Shown here: one piece after another, positions 24,568 through 33,001 of the stretch
How positions within the stretch are numbered: position 1 is the stretch's first letter
Layout of the letters: the number at the start of each line of letters is the position of its first letter
DNA from: Pontimicrobium sp. SW4
Lineage (GTDB): Bacteria; Bacteroidota; Bacteroidia; Flavobacteriales; Flavobacteriaceae
Direction: 5' to 3'
Assembly (NCBI RefSeq): GCF_039954625.1
Contig: NZ_CP157199.1
Location: 1,302,001 to 1,366,000, forward strand
Length of the DNA: 64,000 nucleotides
The notes under the pieces: model-generated
Seen by the model: only the letters and a program-made list of their open reading frames with translations
Told to the model about the DNA's origin: nothing
Database searches by the model: none
Program-made: the position numbers and the translations under genes

Positions 24568-25587
24568 CTAATTTGCTCTATATAAAGGAAAGTAATTACT
24601 ATTAGTCGTTGAACTGTTATTCGAGCTCAACTCATCATATACTTCTTGATTAATTACACACTTCCATATTTCAAAAGTTCTAAAGTCTTTTGAAAACGAC
24701 GATTTAAACTCAAAAAGAGAATCTTCTTTACTGCCTAAGCCTCCACCTAGGTTAAAATATTTAAAGTTTTGTTCCGTTGCTTCAATCCTCATTTCATCCA
24801 AAAATAATTTTGAAGGTTTTAGTCTCAAATAATCTGTTCTAGTTCCTGATAGATGAAATTGAACCATGCCATTTGTTTTTACAAACATAGAGCCAGCAAT
24901 AACTTTTTGAGATTCCAAATCCTCTACTAGCAAAACATCTGTTTTAAAATCGGTCTGCTCTATAAAGTTTAAGAAATATTCAGGCTTAAAAAAGTAGCTA
25001 TTATCTGCATTAAGGCGATTCATGTTTTCATGATAAATATCTACAAACTCCAAAATATCCTCTTTCGTATTTGCTTTACGAACAGTACAAGTACGGCGTA
25101 GTTTGTTTACTTGATTTTTAAGTGATTTTTGATAAACACGACGAGATTCTTCTATGGGTAAAGACACATCTATATTTACAACTTTACCAAGAGATGTTAT
25201 ATTCCCAAAATTTTTTAAGATTGGTTTTTGAGATTCGATATAAGGATGTAATCTTGAAAAAACAGAGACTATATTTTTCGAATTAAAATATGCTTGAATT
25301 TCATTTATAAAATTGGTATTATCAAAATCTGAAGTCACATTTTTACTAACTGTGCCACCATAACCGTAAATAGAAGTAAAGTCAAAAAATGGAGTATTCT
25401 CTATTGGGCGTAATAGAAGCGGCAATGCAATTAGTACATCATGACTAGTGTAAGTAACTAAAACTGGTGTTTCGGTATTTTCATTTTTTGAAATATGATG
25501 ATAGTCGAACGTATGATAGAAATCATAAGTATCTACTTGACTTAAAACTGCATTCCAATCTTTCTTTGAAGTAATTTCTTTTACCAT
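24568..25587 (-). CDS. FemAB-like acyltransferase
   Basis: A 339-residue protein with a double GNAT fold of the FemAB/BioF2 type. Recognisable parts are KSLKNQVNKLRRT, VFSRLHPYIES, IAGSMFVKTNGMVQFHLSG and the terminal FNLGGGLGSKEDSLFEFKSS, the usual FemAB-like glycine-rich end. Such proteins move aminoacyl or acyl groups onto peptidoglycan or polysaccharide precursors. It is between the deacetylase and a PLP-fold gene; deacetylation followed by acylation of a freed amino group is a plausible joint role. Confidence 0.82.
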   Translation of the reverse strand: MVKEITSKKDWNAVLSQVDTYDFYHTFDYHHISKNENTETPVLVTYTSHDVLIALPLLLRPIENTPFFDFTSIYGYGGTVSKNVTSDFDNTNFINEIQAYFNSKNIVSVFSRLHPYIESQKPILKNFGNITSLGKVVNIDVSLPIEESRRVYQKSLKNQVNKLRRTCTVRKANTKEDILEFVDIYHENMNRLNADNSYFFKPEYFLNFIEQTDFKTDVLLVEDLESQKVIAGSMFVKTNGMVQFHLSGTRTDYLRLKPSKLFLDEMRIEATEQNFKYFNLGGGLGSKEDSLFEFKSSFSKDFRTFEIWKCVINQEVYDELSSNNSSTTNSNYFPLYRAN

Positions 25588-25609
25588 TGCCGTAATTAAC
25601 AGGAAACAA

Positions 25610-26677
25610 TTATACGTTGTTTTTTACCCAAACGTTAATTTTTTCGACCAAGTAACTCATACTATCTATATCATATCTAAAATCGACATGGATGTTTAAA
25701 AGGTATTTCCATTTTAGTAATACTTTATTATTTGGCCACAAGTGAGCAGGATAAATATTATTAGATATCATCCAAATTCGAAAAGAGTCAAATACTTGAT
25801 AATTGTGAAATAGTAATAATAAACCAAAAGGTGTGGTACCCTGTTTTTGAATAATTTTAAAATGCTTTGAAGGTTCTATATGCTGAAGGATGCATTTTAA
25901 ATTTTCACTTTTAATTGGGTTTGGATCTAAAGTAAAAAAGGTTTTTATTAAATCTATGGTTTCTGTTTGAGGCTTAGTATAATTTTCAGAGAGACTTAAA
26001 AGGCTTTCACCTTGCATAAATGATAAAAGATATTCAGGTTTTACTAAACTTCGATTCTTAATAAATTGACTCTTTAATAACATTGACTGTCTAATTATGT
26101 TATTTGCATTATCAATTTTGTCGTCTATTATATCTTGGTAGTAGTCAATTTTTTTCTTTGTATTTGGACTCCAAACCACAGTTCCTAATGGAATTGGATA
26201 CACTTTCCGCAATGAAGCGAAGCTATAATCTGCTTTACTATTTAAACTTTGTTTACTTAACCAACCATGTGTATGATCTTCAATAATAAAAGCTCTATCA
26301 CTTTCTGGGTAATTAAAAGTTGATAAACCCCAAAAATTATTTAAAATTACAATATCATTTTTTTTAGAAAATGACGTAATGTCGATTGCTTTAGTAAACT
26401 CAAAAGGATTGACCTTGTAATACTTAATGTTACTATAATGATGATTTATAAGGTCTGAAATTGTGTAGCAGTAATAGTAAGGTAACCAAATAGTCTCAAT
26501 GGTATTTGTAGCCTTTATCTTTTCTATGATAGCTAAAAGAGCATTTCTACCAGAATAATAAAATGAATAATTATTTACATCTAGAGGTATTTTGTTTTGC
26601 TCTAGTAATTTATACTCTGGATCCTTACTTTTTAATAAGTGAAAATTTGATCCAATTTCTTTATTCAACCTGTGCAT
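25610..26677 (-). CDS. divergent PLP-fold (DegT-like) protein
   Basis: A 355-residue protein that resembles fold-type I PLP enzymes but lacks the usual DegT sequence. The order of marks is FYYSGRNALLAII (39-51, phosphate-site position), IWLPYYYC (63-70), the ring Asp134 in IIEDHTHGWLS, and the likely Schiff-base Lys158 in SFASLRKVYPIPLG. The protein is shorter in the C-terminal region than DegT enzymes. Its ATG overlaps the end of the sugar transferase gene by 17 bp, so translation is probably coupled. Substrate unknown; an aminotransferase role is inferred from the two retained residues. Confidence 0.7.
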   Translation of the reverse strand: MHRLNKEIGSNFHLLKSKDPEYKLLEQNKIPLDVNNYSFYYSGRNALLAIIEKIKATNTIETIWLPYYYCYTISDLINHHYSNIKYYKVNPFEFTKAIDITSFSKKNDIVILNNFWGLSTFNYPESDRAFIIEDHTHGWLSKQSLNSKADYSFASLRKVYPIPLGTVVWSPNTKKKIDYYQDIIDDKIDNANNIIRQSMLLKSQFIKNRSLVKPEYLLSFMQGESLLSLSENYTKPQTETIDLIKTFFTLDPNPIKSENLKCILQHIEPSKHFKIIQKQGTTPFGLLLLFHNYQVFDSFRIWMISNNIYPAHLWPNNKVLLKWKYLLNIHVDFRYDIDSMSYLVEKINVWVKNNV

Positions 26678-27272
26678 TCTTAAAAGGAGCTATAGTTTTA
26701 TTGATTGCGCCATCTATATCTTTTTTTTGAAGGACCTTAAATATTGTAAGAAATAATATTTTAAGATCGAGCAAAAATGATTGATTATCAACGTACCAGA
26801 CATCATGTTTAAATTTTTGTCCCCAACTTATTGAGGTTCTACCATTTACTTGTGCCCAACCAGTAATTCCAGGCATTACATCATGTCGTCTTGCTTGTTC
26901 CTTATCATATAATGGCAAATATTCTGGATGCAAAGGCCTTGGACCAACAAGGCTCATATCACCTTTAATTACATTAATTAGTTGTGGGATTTCATCAAGA
27001 GATGTTTTTCTAATAAAACTTCCAAACTTAGTAACTCGTAAATGGTATGGCAATAAATCACCATTTTTATCACGCTTATCGTTCATGCTTTTAAGCTTAA
27101 TGATACTAAAAACTCTTCCCTTCTTTCCCGCACGTCTTTGATAAAAAAATGGTTTACCATTATTAGTAAATAATAGAATCACTATTAGAACCAAGAAAAT
27201 AGGAGAGGAGATGATAAACCCTATAATTGCTGATGAAATATCTAATATTGGTTTTAAAACTTTCGTGTACAT
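26661..27272 (-). CDS. undecaprenyl-phosphate sugar phosphotransferase (PglC-like)
   Basis: A 203-residue small monotopic phosphoglycosyl transferase that loads the first sugar-phosphate onto undecaprenyl phosphate. It has one membrane-inserted helix (about 10-35) and then the bacterial sugar transferase domain: FSIIKLKSM (56-63), the catalytic Asp-Glu 93-94 in RKTSLDEIPQL, and GDMSLVGPRPL (104-114). The compact size matches PglC, not the larger WbaP type. It follows the GT4 gene by 3 bp. Confidence 0.94.
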   Translation of the reverse strand: MYTKVLKPILDISSAIIGFIISSPIFLVLIVILLFTNNGKPFFYQRRAGKKGRVFSIIKLKSMNDKRDKNGDLLPYHLRVTKFGSFIRKTSLDEIPQLINVIKGDMSLVGPRPLHPEYLPLYDKEQARRHDVMPGITGWAQVNGRTSISWGQKFKHDVWYVDNQSFLLDLKILFLTIFKVLQKKDIDGAINKTIAPFKNAQVE

Positions 27273-27275
27273 AAA

Positions 27276-28427
27276 TTAGTTATTTTCTAGGTTTCTATAT
27301 TCTTGTAAAAGTGCTTCCCAAATTACTTGACGCTGGTAATTATCACAAATCATTTTTCTTGAAGCATTGGCTAGTTCTTTACATTTATTTGGGTTTTCAA
27401 CAAGGCTTAGCATTGCTAAATATAGTTCCTTTTCATCTTTTGGTAGAATGATTAAACCATTTACACCCTCTTTAATTATTTCATTACAACCATTTATATC
27501 GGTTACTATACTTGGTAATCCCATGGCTCCAGCTTGCATCACAACATTTGGAAATCCTTCTCGATAACTAGGAAATGCTAAAACATTAGATATGGCAAAA
27601 TACGGACGAACATCTGTTTGCCAACCAACATTGATAATGTTATTGTTGCTTTCGATTTCATTTAAAGTGCTGTCTTGTAATGGGTCTAATTCACTCTCAA
27701 AAGTTCCTACTAATAGTAATTTGATATTTTGATGGACTGCAGGTAGTTTTTTGAAAGCACTAATCAATTCATTAATACCTTTATCTGTAACTAAACGACC
27801 AACAAAAACAAAAACAATGTCATCTTCAATAATATTTAGTTCTTCTCTTAATGTCGTCTTTGTTTCTTCTGAAATATTTTCAATAGAAAAATGATTGACA
27901 TCTATACCATTAGAACTCCCATTGGCTATTACTTTTAGCTTACTTGGTTTCGTATAACCATTTTGGATGATAATGTCTTTTAATCCTAATGAATTTGGAT
28001 AAATTTTTGTTGCGCAAGCATAGGTAATTTTTTCAACAAAGTCGAGCAATCTTCTTTTTGCTCCAGTTGCTTCTAATAATGGTAATCCAGCAATGGTATG
28101 CAATCTATTTGGTACACCTGCGAGTTTTGCCGCCATCATGCCCAAGGTTCCAGCTTTTGGCGTATGCGAGTGTACAATAAAAGGTTTCTCTTTTTTTATA
28201 ATCTTGTATAATTTCCATAAGGAAACTAAATCCTTTATTGGAGAAATGGTGCGAGTCATTTCTACTTCAATCACTCTTATACCTTCATCATTAACTACGT
28301 CTTTAATCTCCTCTCCAGGACTAGTAACACCAATGACATCGTAATATTGACTCATGAATTTTGGCTGTCCTTTAAGCAAATTCCTTAAAGAAATAGGTAC
28401 AGTAGTTATGCGTAATATTTTTTTCAT
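27276..28427 (-). CDS. glycosyltransferase family 4 protein
   Basis: A 383-residue GT-B fold glycosyltransferase. The C-terminal domain has FVGRLVTDKGINELISAF and the E-x7-E-type region PSYREGFPNVVMQAGAMGLP. The N-terminal domain has VHSHTPKAGTLGMMAAKLAG. It is similar to enzymes that extend lipid-linked sugars after PglC-like initiation. Donor and acceptor cannot be told from sequence. It lies 7 bp from the amidotransferase gene. Confidence 0.9.
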   Translation of the reverse strand: MKKILRITTVPISLRNLLKGQPKFMSQYYDVIGVTSPGEEIKDVVNDEGIRVIEVEMTRTISPIKDLVSLWKLYKIIKKEKPFIVHSHTPKAGTLGMMAAKLAGVPNRLHTIAGLPLLEATGAKRRLLDFVEKITYACATKIYPNSLGLKDIIIQNGYTKPSKLKVIANGSSNGIDVNHFSIENISEETKTTLREELNIIEDDIVFVFVGRLVTDKGINELISAFKKLPAVHQNIKLLLVGTFESELDPLQDSTLNEIESNNNIINVGWQTDVRPYFAISNVLAFPSYREGFPNVVMQAGAMGLPSIVTDINGCNEIIKEGVNGLIILPKDEKELYLAMLSLVENPNKCKELANASRKMICDNYQRQVIWEALLQEYRNLENN

Positions 28428-28434
28428 TTGTAAA

Positions 28435-30336
28435 TTAAATTACGCTGTAAGTATTTAAATACCACTTTTGAAAACAGTAATATGTCCAAACTCGCATGGT
28501 ATTATCTTCTTTACCAGAAAGATGATTTTTTACTAAAGGAATAATAGTGTTAGACTGAAAAATATTTTGTGAGGTCACAAATTTAGGTTCAATATAACTC
28601 TCTAATTCTTTTCTAAGAGAAGCACGCAACCAATCACCAACAGGAACTCCAAATCCTTGTTTTGATTTTTCAAGAAAATCAGTTGAAAACTCATCTTTGA
28701 AAGCTTCTTTTAGTATATGTTTTTTGCTCCATCCTTTCATTAAATAATCTTCAGGCAAGCTGTTGGTATATTCCCAAATAGACTTATTTAAAAAAGGAGC
28801 TCGACACTCTAAAGAGTTGAGCATACTTGTTCTATCTACTTTAACGAGCATATCACCTTCAAGACTTGTATGTCTGTCTATTTCACGAAAATCTGTTATG
28901 GTTTTTGGAGCTGTAATTCCAGTATCTTTTTTGTAAGATTCAAAAATAGATGCTTCATGCATATGAGGAAGAAAAAGACTTTCCTTTTCTTTATCTGTAA
29001 AAGCTAATGAAATAATATTCCAATAAAACTCACCACTATAGTCAATGGCTTTTAATAAACGATTTATTTTAAATCGTTTACCACGCTTGTCATCACTAGT
29101 TTTTAGCAGTTTTGAAGCGATACCTTGAATACCATTGTGAGCAAATTTTGGAACTATAGAAGTGTACCTTCTATTTAACTTACCCATGTAGTGTTTATTA
29201 TAACCTGCGAAAACTTCGTCGCCACCATCACCAGTTAGAGCTACTTTTACAAATTCTCTAGTTTTATTGGATACTAAATATGTTGGTAATGCAGAAGAGT
29301 CTGCAAATGGCTCATCAAAATTTAAAAGAATGTCATCAACATTATGCTCTAAATCTTTTTCATTGATGATGAACTCATGATGATTACTATTAATAAGTTT
29401 AGCAACTACTTGAGATTTATCTGTCTCGTCAAATTCAGCTTTTTCGAAACCAATAGAAAAGGTGTCTATTTTTTTATCACTCATTTGCGATAAACATAAT
29501 GACACAACAGATGAATCCACACCACCAGATAAGAACGTCCCAATTGGAACATCGGAAACAGATCTACTTTCAACACTTTCCCTTACAAGTGCATTAACAT
29601 TTTTCTTAGCTTCATCAAATGAAATGTGCTTGTTATCAAGCTTATTTACTTGACTAATTTCTTCTATTTTCAAGGTTTTTAATTCCAAATCATATTCAAT
29701 GTAATGATTAGCCTTTAGCTTGAATACATCTTCATAAATAGTGTAAGGTGCAGGAATATAAGTAAGCCTAAAATATAAATTTAAGCCAGCAGTAGATATT
29801 TCTGGCTTAGTAGAAAGTTGTTTTACTAGAGACTTTAATTCGGAAGCGTAAATAAAACTACCGTTTGATTTTGTATAGTATAGTGGCTTTTCTCCAAAAA
29901 AATCACGTGCTATATAAACCTTATTTTTTATTTTATCGTGAATACTAAAGGCAAACATCCCATCTAGTTTGCTAAAGCCACTTGGTCCTTCTTGCTCATA
30001 AAGTTTCAAAATCACCTCAGTATCACTAGTTGTATTAAACGTGATGCCTTGTGTTTCTAGTTGAGACTTTATTTTTTGGTAATTATAAATTTCACCATTA
30101 AAGACAATAGAAATACTATTGTTGGCTGTATGCATTGGTTGCTTCCCAGTTGTTAAATCGATAATTGATAAACGTCGCATAGCCATACCAACAGAAGCAA
30201 TATCGCCAACATCCGTATACAAACCATCTTCATCAGGCCCTCTATGAAAGATTAAATCATTCATAGTGCCTAATTGTTCTTTTAAACCTTGTTTATCAAT
30301 TTGAGAAGAATGGATAACGCCATTTATTCCGCACAT
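28435..30336 (-). CDS. asparagine-synthase-like amidotransferase of the polysaccharide locus
   Basis: A 633-residue AsnB-type protein: an N-terminal class II glutaminase with nucleophile Cys2 (MCGINGVIHSS) and RRLSIID (54-60), then an ATP-pyrophosphatase domain with SGGVDSS (270-276) and GDGGDEVFAGY. Free-standing asparagine synthases have this architecture, but its place in a sugar locus suggests amidation of a uronic acid or similar group. Length slightly above AsnB is typical of the locus-associated forms. Confidence 0.88.
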   Translation of the reverse strand: MCGINGVIHSSQIDKQGLKEQLGTMNDLIFHRGPDEDGLYTDVGDIASVGMAMRRLSIIDLTTGKQPMHTANNSISIVFNGEIYNYQKIKSQLETQGITFNTTSDTEVILKLYEQEGPSGFSKLDGMFAFSIHDKIKNKVYIARDFFGEKPLYYTKSNGSFIYASELKSLVKQLSTKPEISTAGLNLYFRLTYIPAPYTIYEDVFKLKANHYIEYDLELKTLKIEEISQVNKLDNKHISFDEAKKNVNALVRESVESRSVSDVPIGTFLSGGVDSSVVSLCLSQMSDKKIDTFSIGFEKAEFDETDKSQVVAKLINSNHHEFIINEKDLEHNVDDILLNFDEPFADSSALPTYLVSNKTREFVKVALTGDGGDEVFAGYNKHYMGKLNRRYTSIVPKFAHNGIQGIASKLLKTSDDKRGKRFKINRLLKAIDYSGEFYWNIISLAFTDKEKESLFLPHMHEASIFESYKKDTGITAPKTITDFREIDRHTSLEGDMLVKVDRTSMLNSLECRAPFLNKSIWEYTNSLPEDYLMKGWSKKHILKEAFKDEFSTDFLEKSKQGFGVPVGDWLRASLRKELESYIEPKFVTSQNIFQSNTIIPLVKNHLSGKEDNTMRVWTYYCFQKWYLNTYSVI

Positions 30337-30375
30337 AAGTAATATATAATTTTAATAAATTTAACTAATTCGCTA

Positions 30376-31476
30376 CTAATCAGTACTTAAAAAATTATTT
30401 ACTCGGATTTTTTCTTCATGTAAATAAAGAACAAATAAAAGAGTTATCCAAAATAGAGGGATACGTAGTGTCATGTGGACAGCTGCAAATAAAGCAACTG
30501 GTAAAATTACCGCTATTGTTTCTCTAGATAATTTTATGGCAAGTAATTTAAATGCACCTAAATACAAGAACAAGCCAATGATGCCATATGAAAATAAGAT
30601 GCTTGCAAATATTGAATGTAACTCTATAGTCTCATTAAAGCGCTCAAAAGCTCCTTCTCCTGCACCGAAAAGTAAGTATTGTGGATTCTCTCCAATTCTT
30701 TGAAAACCTCTAGTGCCAATGCCTTGATTTCCAGAAATTGTATTATTTGAAAACCTGTCCATGTTATACTCTAATGCAGCAAAGTTTTTTAAATCTAGAT
30801 CAAAATTAAAATCAATTATAATGAATGCAATGACTGATGCAACACCGAAAATAATTAAATTCTTTCTAGATTTTATAATAAAAAATAACCAAAAAATTAT
30901 GGCACCTCCAAGTGCAGCTCTTGATGCCGATATTAATATAAACAAGGTACAGAGTACTAATAGTATGATTGTATAAGTCGTTTTTTTATGAAGTAAACGA
31001 GTTAAAACATAGATAATAGCTAGTAAGCATAATCCCCAAAGTGCTAATTGATTTGGATTGTTAAAAAACAGTTGAGTTCTAACACCTTGAGATTTAATAA
31101 ACGGAAATAAAAGCGCTTGAACTATAAGCGCAATTGAAAGGGCTTTAAATGTTATTTCTAAAAAAGAAGTGTCTTTAATTCTATTAAAAATAAACAGCAT
31201 TAGAAAAAAACTGTACAAGTAAAAGACACTATTTTTTAATATTTTTATATCACCTATAATTAGCATCCAAATAGAGTTGACAATAAATGTATATACTACA
31301 AATAGAAATAGATACTTAGTATATTTATTGGTATTTATACTTGTAAGAATTGATTTTAAGTTTACAATAATTAAGATAGCCCCAAACAAATCTGCCAATT
31401 GCGGATTACCTTCTGGAAGTAAATAAAAAGGATATGCAATTAAATATATGGCCCAGATGTAATGGCTAAACTTCAT
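30376..31476 (-). CDS. O-antigen polymerase/ligase-like membrane protein (Wzy-type)
   Basis: A 366-residue protein with about ten hydrophobic helices and a large periplasmic loop (about residues 235-290, with NTISGNQGIGTRGFQRIGEN). This architecture is typical of Wzy/WaaL-type enzymes, which polymerise or ligate lipid-linked glycans; the sequence alone does not separate the two. It overlaps the flippase gene by 11 bp, so the pair is translationally close. Confidence 0.82.
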   Translation of the reverse strand: MKFSHYIWAIYLIAYPFYLLPEGNPQLADLFGAILIIVNLKSILTSINTNKYTKYLFLFVVYTFIVNSIWMLIIGDIKILKNSVFYLYSFFLMLFIFNRIKDTSFLEITFKALSIALIVQALLFPFIKSQGVRTQLFFNNPNQLALWGLCLLAIIYVLTRLLHKKTTYTIILLVLCTLFILISASRAALGGAIIFWLFFIIKSRKNLIIFGVASVIAFIIIDFNFDLDLKNFAALEYNMDRFSNNTISGNQGIGTRGFQRIGENPQYLLFGAGEGAFERFNETIELHSIFASILFSYGIIGLFLYLGAFKLLAIKLSRETIAVILPVALFAAVHMTLRIPLFWITLLFVLYLHEEKIRVNNFLSTD

Positions 31477-32722
31477 GAGATTTATTTTTATTTTCTTTAA
31501 TTACTTTAGTACAAAATGTAAACGAAAGTAATGCTTTTACAGTTAAAGCTGTAATAATTGTAATGGCACCTCCAACATAATTATATGTTGGTATTAATAG
31601 TAAACCAGCTACTAGTCCACAAACCGAACCAAATACTATTATTTTTGAGTAGAGCTTATCTTTTTTGTAAATCATTAAACCATTAACTCCAAAAGCAGAA
31701 ATAATTGAAGCTAAAAATGGTGCTGGACTTAAGTACCTAACTGCTCTTTCTATTTCTAAAGTGGTATCACTCTCACCAAGCCATAATTCTATTAAAAAGT
31801 CTGATAGGAAATACATGGAGAAGGACAGAATAACACCCATAATAACAAATATGTATCGCGTAATGTGCATTGCATTTTTGTTTCTATTCAAAAACGGATA
31901 TAAAACATTAGTCATAATAGTATTAACAACGCCAAAGGCACCAGATACTTTTGTGCCAATTTCCATAACACCAGCAAACCTTTTTGGCCAATGATTTCCT
32001 ACTAAAAAAATAGAGGTATTATAATAAATGGTAGGTGAGGCCATCGTTAAAAAAGAACTCCAAGCTTCTTTTATTTTTATTTTAACATCTGTAGGTTTTG
32101 AGAACTTAAAGACGATATTAAACTTTTTATAAATAAATACTTGAGCAATAAGTCCAGCGATTAAAAACCCCATTGAGTGATAAAGAGATATGTATATGTA
32201 TTGTGATTCTGTTTTAATAAGTGTAAAGCAAAACAATGCAAACATCGATTTCGAAATAATATTCACAATTGTAATGAACCGCATTTTCTCCATACCAAGA
32301 AAAAACCACATTGGAAATAATAACTCACCAAATAGAAGAATAATGAAAAAGCAATAAATAACATAATGTTCACGTAAATCATGCACAGCTAATAACAATA
32401 CAGCAAGAATAGCAATAGAACCAAGAAATAAATAAAATTGAGCAGTTAATGTATCATTGTAAACTTTGCCTAGTTCTTTTTTATCATCTCTTATTAATGC
32501 AATATCTCTAACAGCAGATAAATCAAATCCAAATTGAATGATATTTTGAAAGTAAAAAATTAGTGAAAATGCAAAGGCATATACACCATAATTCTCTTCA
32601 GATACCACATTAAATAAATAAGGTATAATAATTAGAGGTATCACCGAATCTATTGCCTTAAAAAGGAAATAAGAGATGAAATTTTCTATTAATGAAAAAT
32701 GCTTTTTTAAGTCCAAACTCAA
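31466..32722 (-). CDS. oligosaccharide flippase (Wzx-like)
   Basis: A 418-residue polytopic protein with 12 to 14 helices of the MOP/polysaccharide-export superfamily, expected to flip undecaprenyl-linked repeat units across the inner membrane. It opens DLKKHFSLIENFISYFLFKA with the common VIPLIIIPYLF motif. The frame begins at TTG 32722, since no ATG precedes the conserved part; a second TTG lies two codons on. It is the first gene of the long minus-strand run. Confidence 0.88.
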   Translation of the reverse strand: MSLDLKKHFSLIENFISYFLFKAIDSVIPLIIIPYLFNVVSEENYGVYAFAFSLIFYFQNIIQFGFDLSAVRDIALIRDDKKELGKVYNDTLTAQFYLFLGSIAILAVLLLAVHDLREHYVIYCFFIILLFGELLFPMWFFLGMEKMRFITIVNIISKSMFALFCFTLIKTESQYIYISLYHSMGFLIAGLIAQVFIYKKFNIVFKFSKPTDVKIKIKEAWSSFLTMASPTIYYNTSIFLVGNHWPKRFAGVMEIGTKVSGAFGVVNTIMTNVLYPFLNRNKNAMHITRYIFVIMGVILSFSMYFLSDFLIELWLGESDTTLEIERAVRYLSPAPFLASIISAFGVNGLMIYKKDKLYSKIIVFGSVCGLVAGLLLIPTYNYVGGAITIITALTVKALLSFTFCTKVIKENKNKSHEV

Positions 32723-33001
32723 TTTTTAGGGAGGATAAAATAACGCATTTTTGCTTTAAAAACGATTAGCAAATTATTTTTTCTTAATTAAAAAATCCAA
32801 ATCTTATTTTTCATCGTACATAACTCTAAACAGTGTTGAGAGTAAAAATACCGACAAAAGACACAATAATATCTATCAACTAATATTATTAGTAAGTATA
32901 AACCTACTTTAAAGATGTAATTTATCGATTAAATTAGCGAAAGCTATTTAACCTTTAATTATTTGTCTATGTTTACCACAACAGCCCCAAATTGTTAAAA
33001 G

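Noticed and set aside
28435..30336. Housekeeping asparagine synthetase
   Set aside because: Possible by domain layout, but the position between glycan genes favours an amidotransferase for the polysaccharide.
16923..32722. Exosortase/PEP-CTERM system
   Set aside because: No exosortase (EpsH-like) membrane peptidase and no PEP-CTERM protein was found; only the EPS-type companion genes are present.
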